13,845 bases of DNA from VGBK01 sp043810615. Lineage in GTDB: Bacteria; Actinomycetota; Acidimicrobiia; Spongiisociales; UBA11373. Position 1 is the stretch's first letter, and every line of letters begins with the position of its first letter. The position numbers were made by a program, and so were the translations under genes. The stretch is from contig JBDROA010000108.1 of the NCBI GenBank assembly GCA_043810615.1, forward strand, positions 1 to 13,845. Reading direction: 5' to 3'. A model generated the notes under the pieces. It had not been told where the DNA came from. It did no database searches and saw only the letters and a list, made by a program, of their open reading frames with translations. Below, one piece after another: positions 13,258 to 13,845 of the stretch.

Positions 13258-13411
13258 GAGCCGGTGGCGTGGTGTGGGGGTCTTTGCTTTCTCCCTTCCG
13301 GGACGGCGCTCTGGGACTACCCCTCACCGTCCCGATGCCAGCCGTACACGAAGGTCCCTGTGGCCGTGCTGCGCGAAGGGCGCTTGTGGAAATGGACGCA
13401 CCGCCCGACTG

Positions 13412-13450
13412 CCCCTCCGCGCCGGAGGGGAGCTCGCAGGCTCCCCTCCG
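13412..13450 (-). terminator. Mutually exclusive GC hairpins after paralog B
   Basis: On the minus strand, 23 bases after the stop of paralog B, CGGAGGGGAG pairs perfectly with CTCCCCTCCG (13441-13450 with 13423-13432, loop of eight). The same middle arm can instead pair over 8 bp with 13412-13419 across a three-base loop. It probably acts as a terminator between paralogs B and A. The two folds could make it conditional, but that is inference. Confidence 0.55.
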
Positions 13451-13472
13451 CGGTGTGGTTTCGTTCGGTGAT

Positions 13473-13845
13473 TCAGTCGTAGGAGACCCGGAGTAGCACC
13501 CCGCCGATGGTGATGTCGTGGGCTCCCCCGGTGCCGCCGTAGTTGAGGCGCAGGTAGATGGTCACGAACCCGCCCGAGGGCCACGACAGTTGGCAATCGG
13601 CCGCGGTGCAGGTGTTCACGAACGACGTCCAGCCGGTCGACTTGCGGTCGGTGCCGTCATTGATGAGGGTGATGTGCCCGCCGGTGGCGGCATCCATCTT
13701 GAGCAGCCAGACGCCGTCGATGTAGCTGGCGGCATTGGCGACCCGGTAGTAGAGGCGGAAGTCCACGATCCTCACGTAGGAACCGCTCTGCATGGCCGGC
13801 AGGTTCACCGGGATCACCATGTCCACGCTGCCACCCGCGACGCTC
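13473..13845 (-). CDS. Unrecognised exported protein, paralog B (N-terminus outside the window)
   Basis: The C-terminal 124 residues of a gene that enters from beyond position 13845; its frame is open to the window edge, and the in-frame GTG at 13826 is internal by comparison with paralog A. It aligns with paralog A throughout: VNLPAMQSGSYVRIVDFRLY against ISLPGLQSGTYVKIVNYRVY, then WTSFVNTC, CQLSWPSGGF and the terminal GGVLLRVSYD. It keeps the cysteine pair CTAADC but lacks the two additional cysteines of paralog A. The beta-rich character suggests a secreted or surface domain, possibly ligand-binding. The two genes lie head to tail, separated by 215 bases that include a hairpin. More copies may lie beyond the window. 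The function is unknown. Confidence 0.7.
   Translation of the reverse strand, partial: SVAGGSVDMVIPVNLPAMQSGSYVRIVDFRLYYRVANAASYIDGVWLLKMDAATGGHITLINDGTDRKSTGWTSFVNTCTAADCQLSWPSGGFVTIYLRLNYGGTGGAHDITIGGVLLRVSYD

Noticed and set aside
11399..13327. A 642-codon minus-strand frame through prs
   Set aside because: It overlaps paralog A in a different frame and prs antisense; no recognisable domain, Arg/Gly-rich composition.
1..13845. CRISPR array, insertion sequence or phage module
   Set aside because: No regularly spaced repeats, transposase, integrase or terminal inverted repeats were found on reading either strand.

Overview
The window is about 70% GC, and its gene content and order point to an actinobacterium. 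The order rsmI - (abrB) - metG - tatD - rsmA - ispE - tRNA-Gln - glmU - prs is the familiar actinobacterial housekeeping cluster. The region also encodes a tiny protein resembling the actinobacterial ribosomal protein bL37. There is no rpfB between tatD and rsmA and no rplY/pth after prs, so a deep lineage such as Acidimicrobiia fits better than mycobacteria or streptomycetes. That placement is inference.

Layout. Positions 1-2471 hold a CHAD-domain protein and a secreted HExxH metalloprotease-like lipoprotein, each behind a TACCCT -10 box. Positions 2513-3656 hold a tandem duplication of a whole transcription unit: shared 13-bp promoter element, 153-residue four-helix membrane protein with a C-terminal proline run, and GC hairpin. 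Positions 3735-4238 hold the bL37-like gene on the minus strand and a DUF192 gene on the plus strand, diverging from one region. Positions 4193-4841 hold a VapBC-type toxin-antitoxin pair with a perfect palindromic operator over its -10 box. The PIN toxin has no canonical start codon upstream of its first catalytic aspartate.

Positions 4856-5695 are rsmI, converging on an abrB-like regulator (minus strand, 5702-5962). Positions 6123-10026 are a tightly overlapping operon metG-tatD-rsmA-ispE. A tRNA-Gln(UUG) follows, then glmU and prs, ending in a hairpin at 12491-12516. Positions 12541-13845 hold two minus-strand paralogs of unknown secreted or surface proteins; the second runs off the window. 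Each is followed by a GC hairpin.

The genes serve translation (bL37, rsmI, rsmA, metG, tRNA-Gln), isoprenoid synthesis (ispE), peptidoglycan precursors (glmU) and PRPP supply (prs). The accessory parts are the toxin-antitoxin pair, the membrane-protein duplication and the paralogous exported proteins. A recurring feature is a TA(C/T)CCT or TATGCT hexamer 6-13 nt before the start codon without a Shine-Dalgarno, which suggests leaderless or near-leaderless transcripts. Internal operon genes use coupling or strong GGAGG-type sites. No CRISPR array, IS element or phage module is visible.
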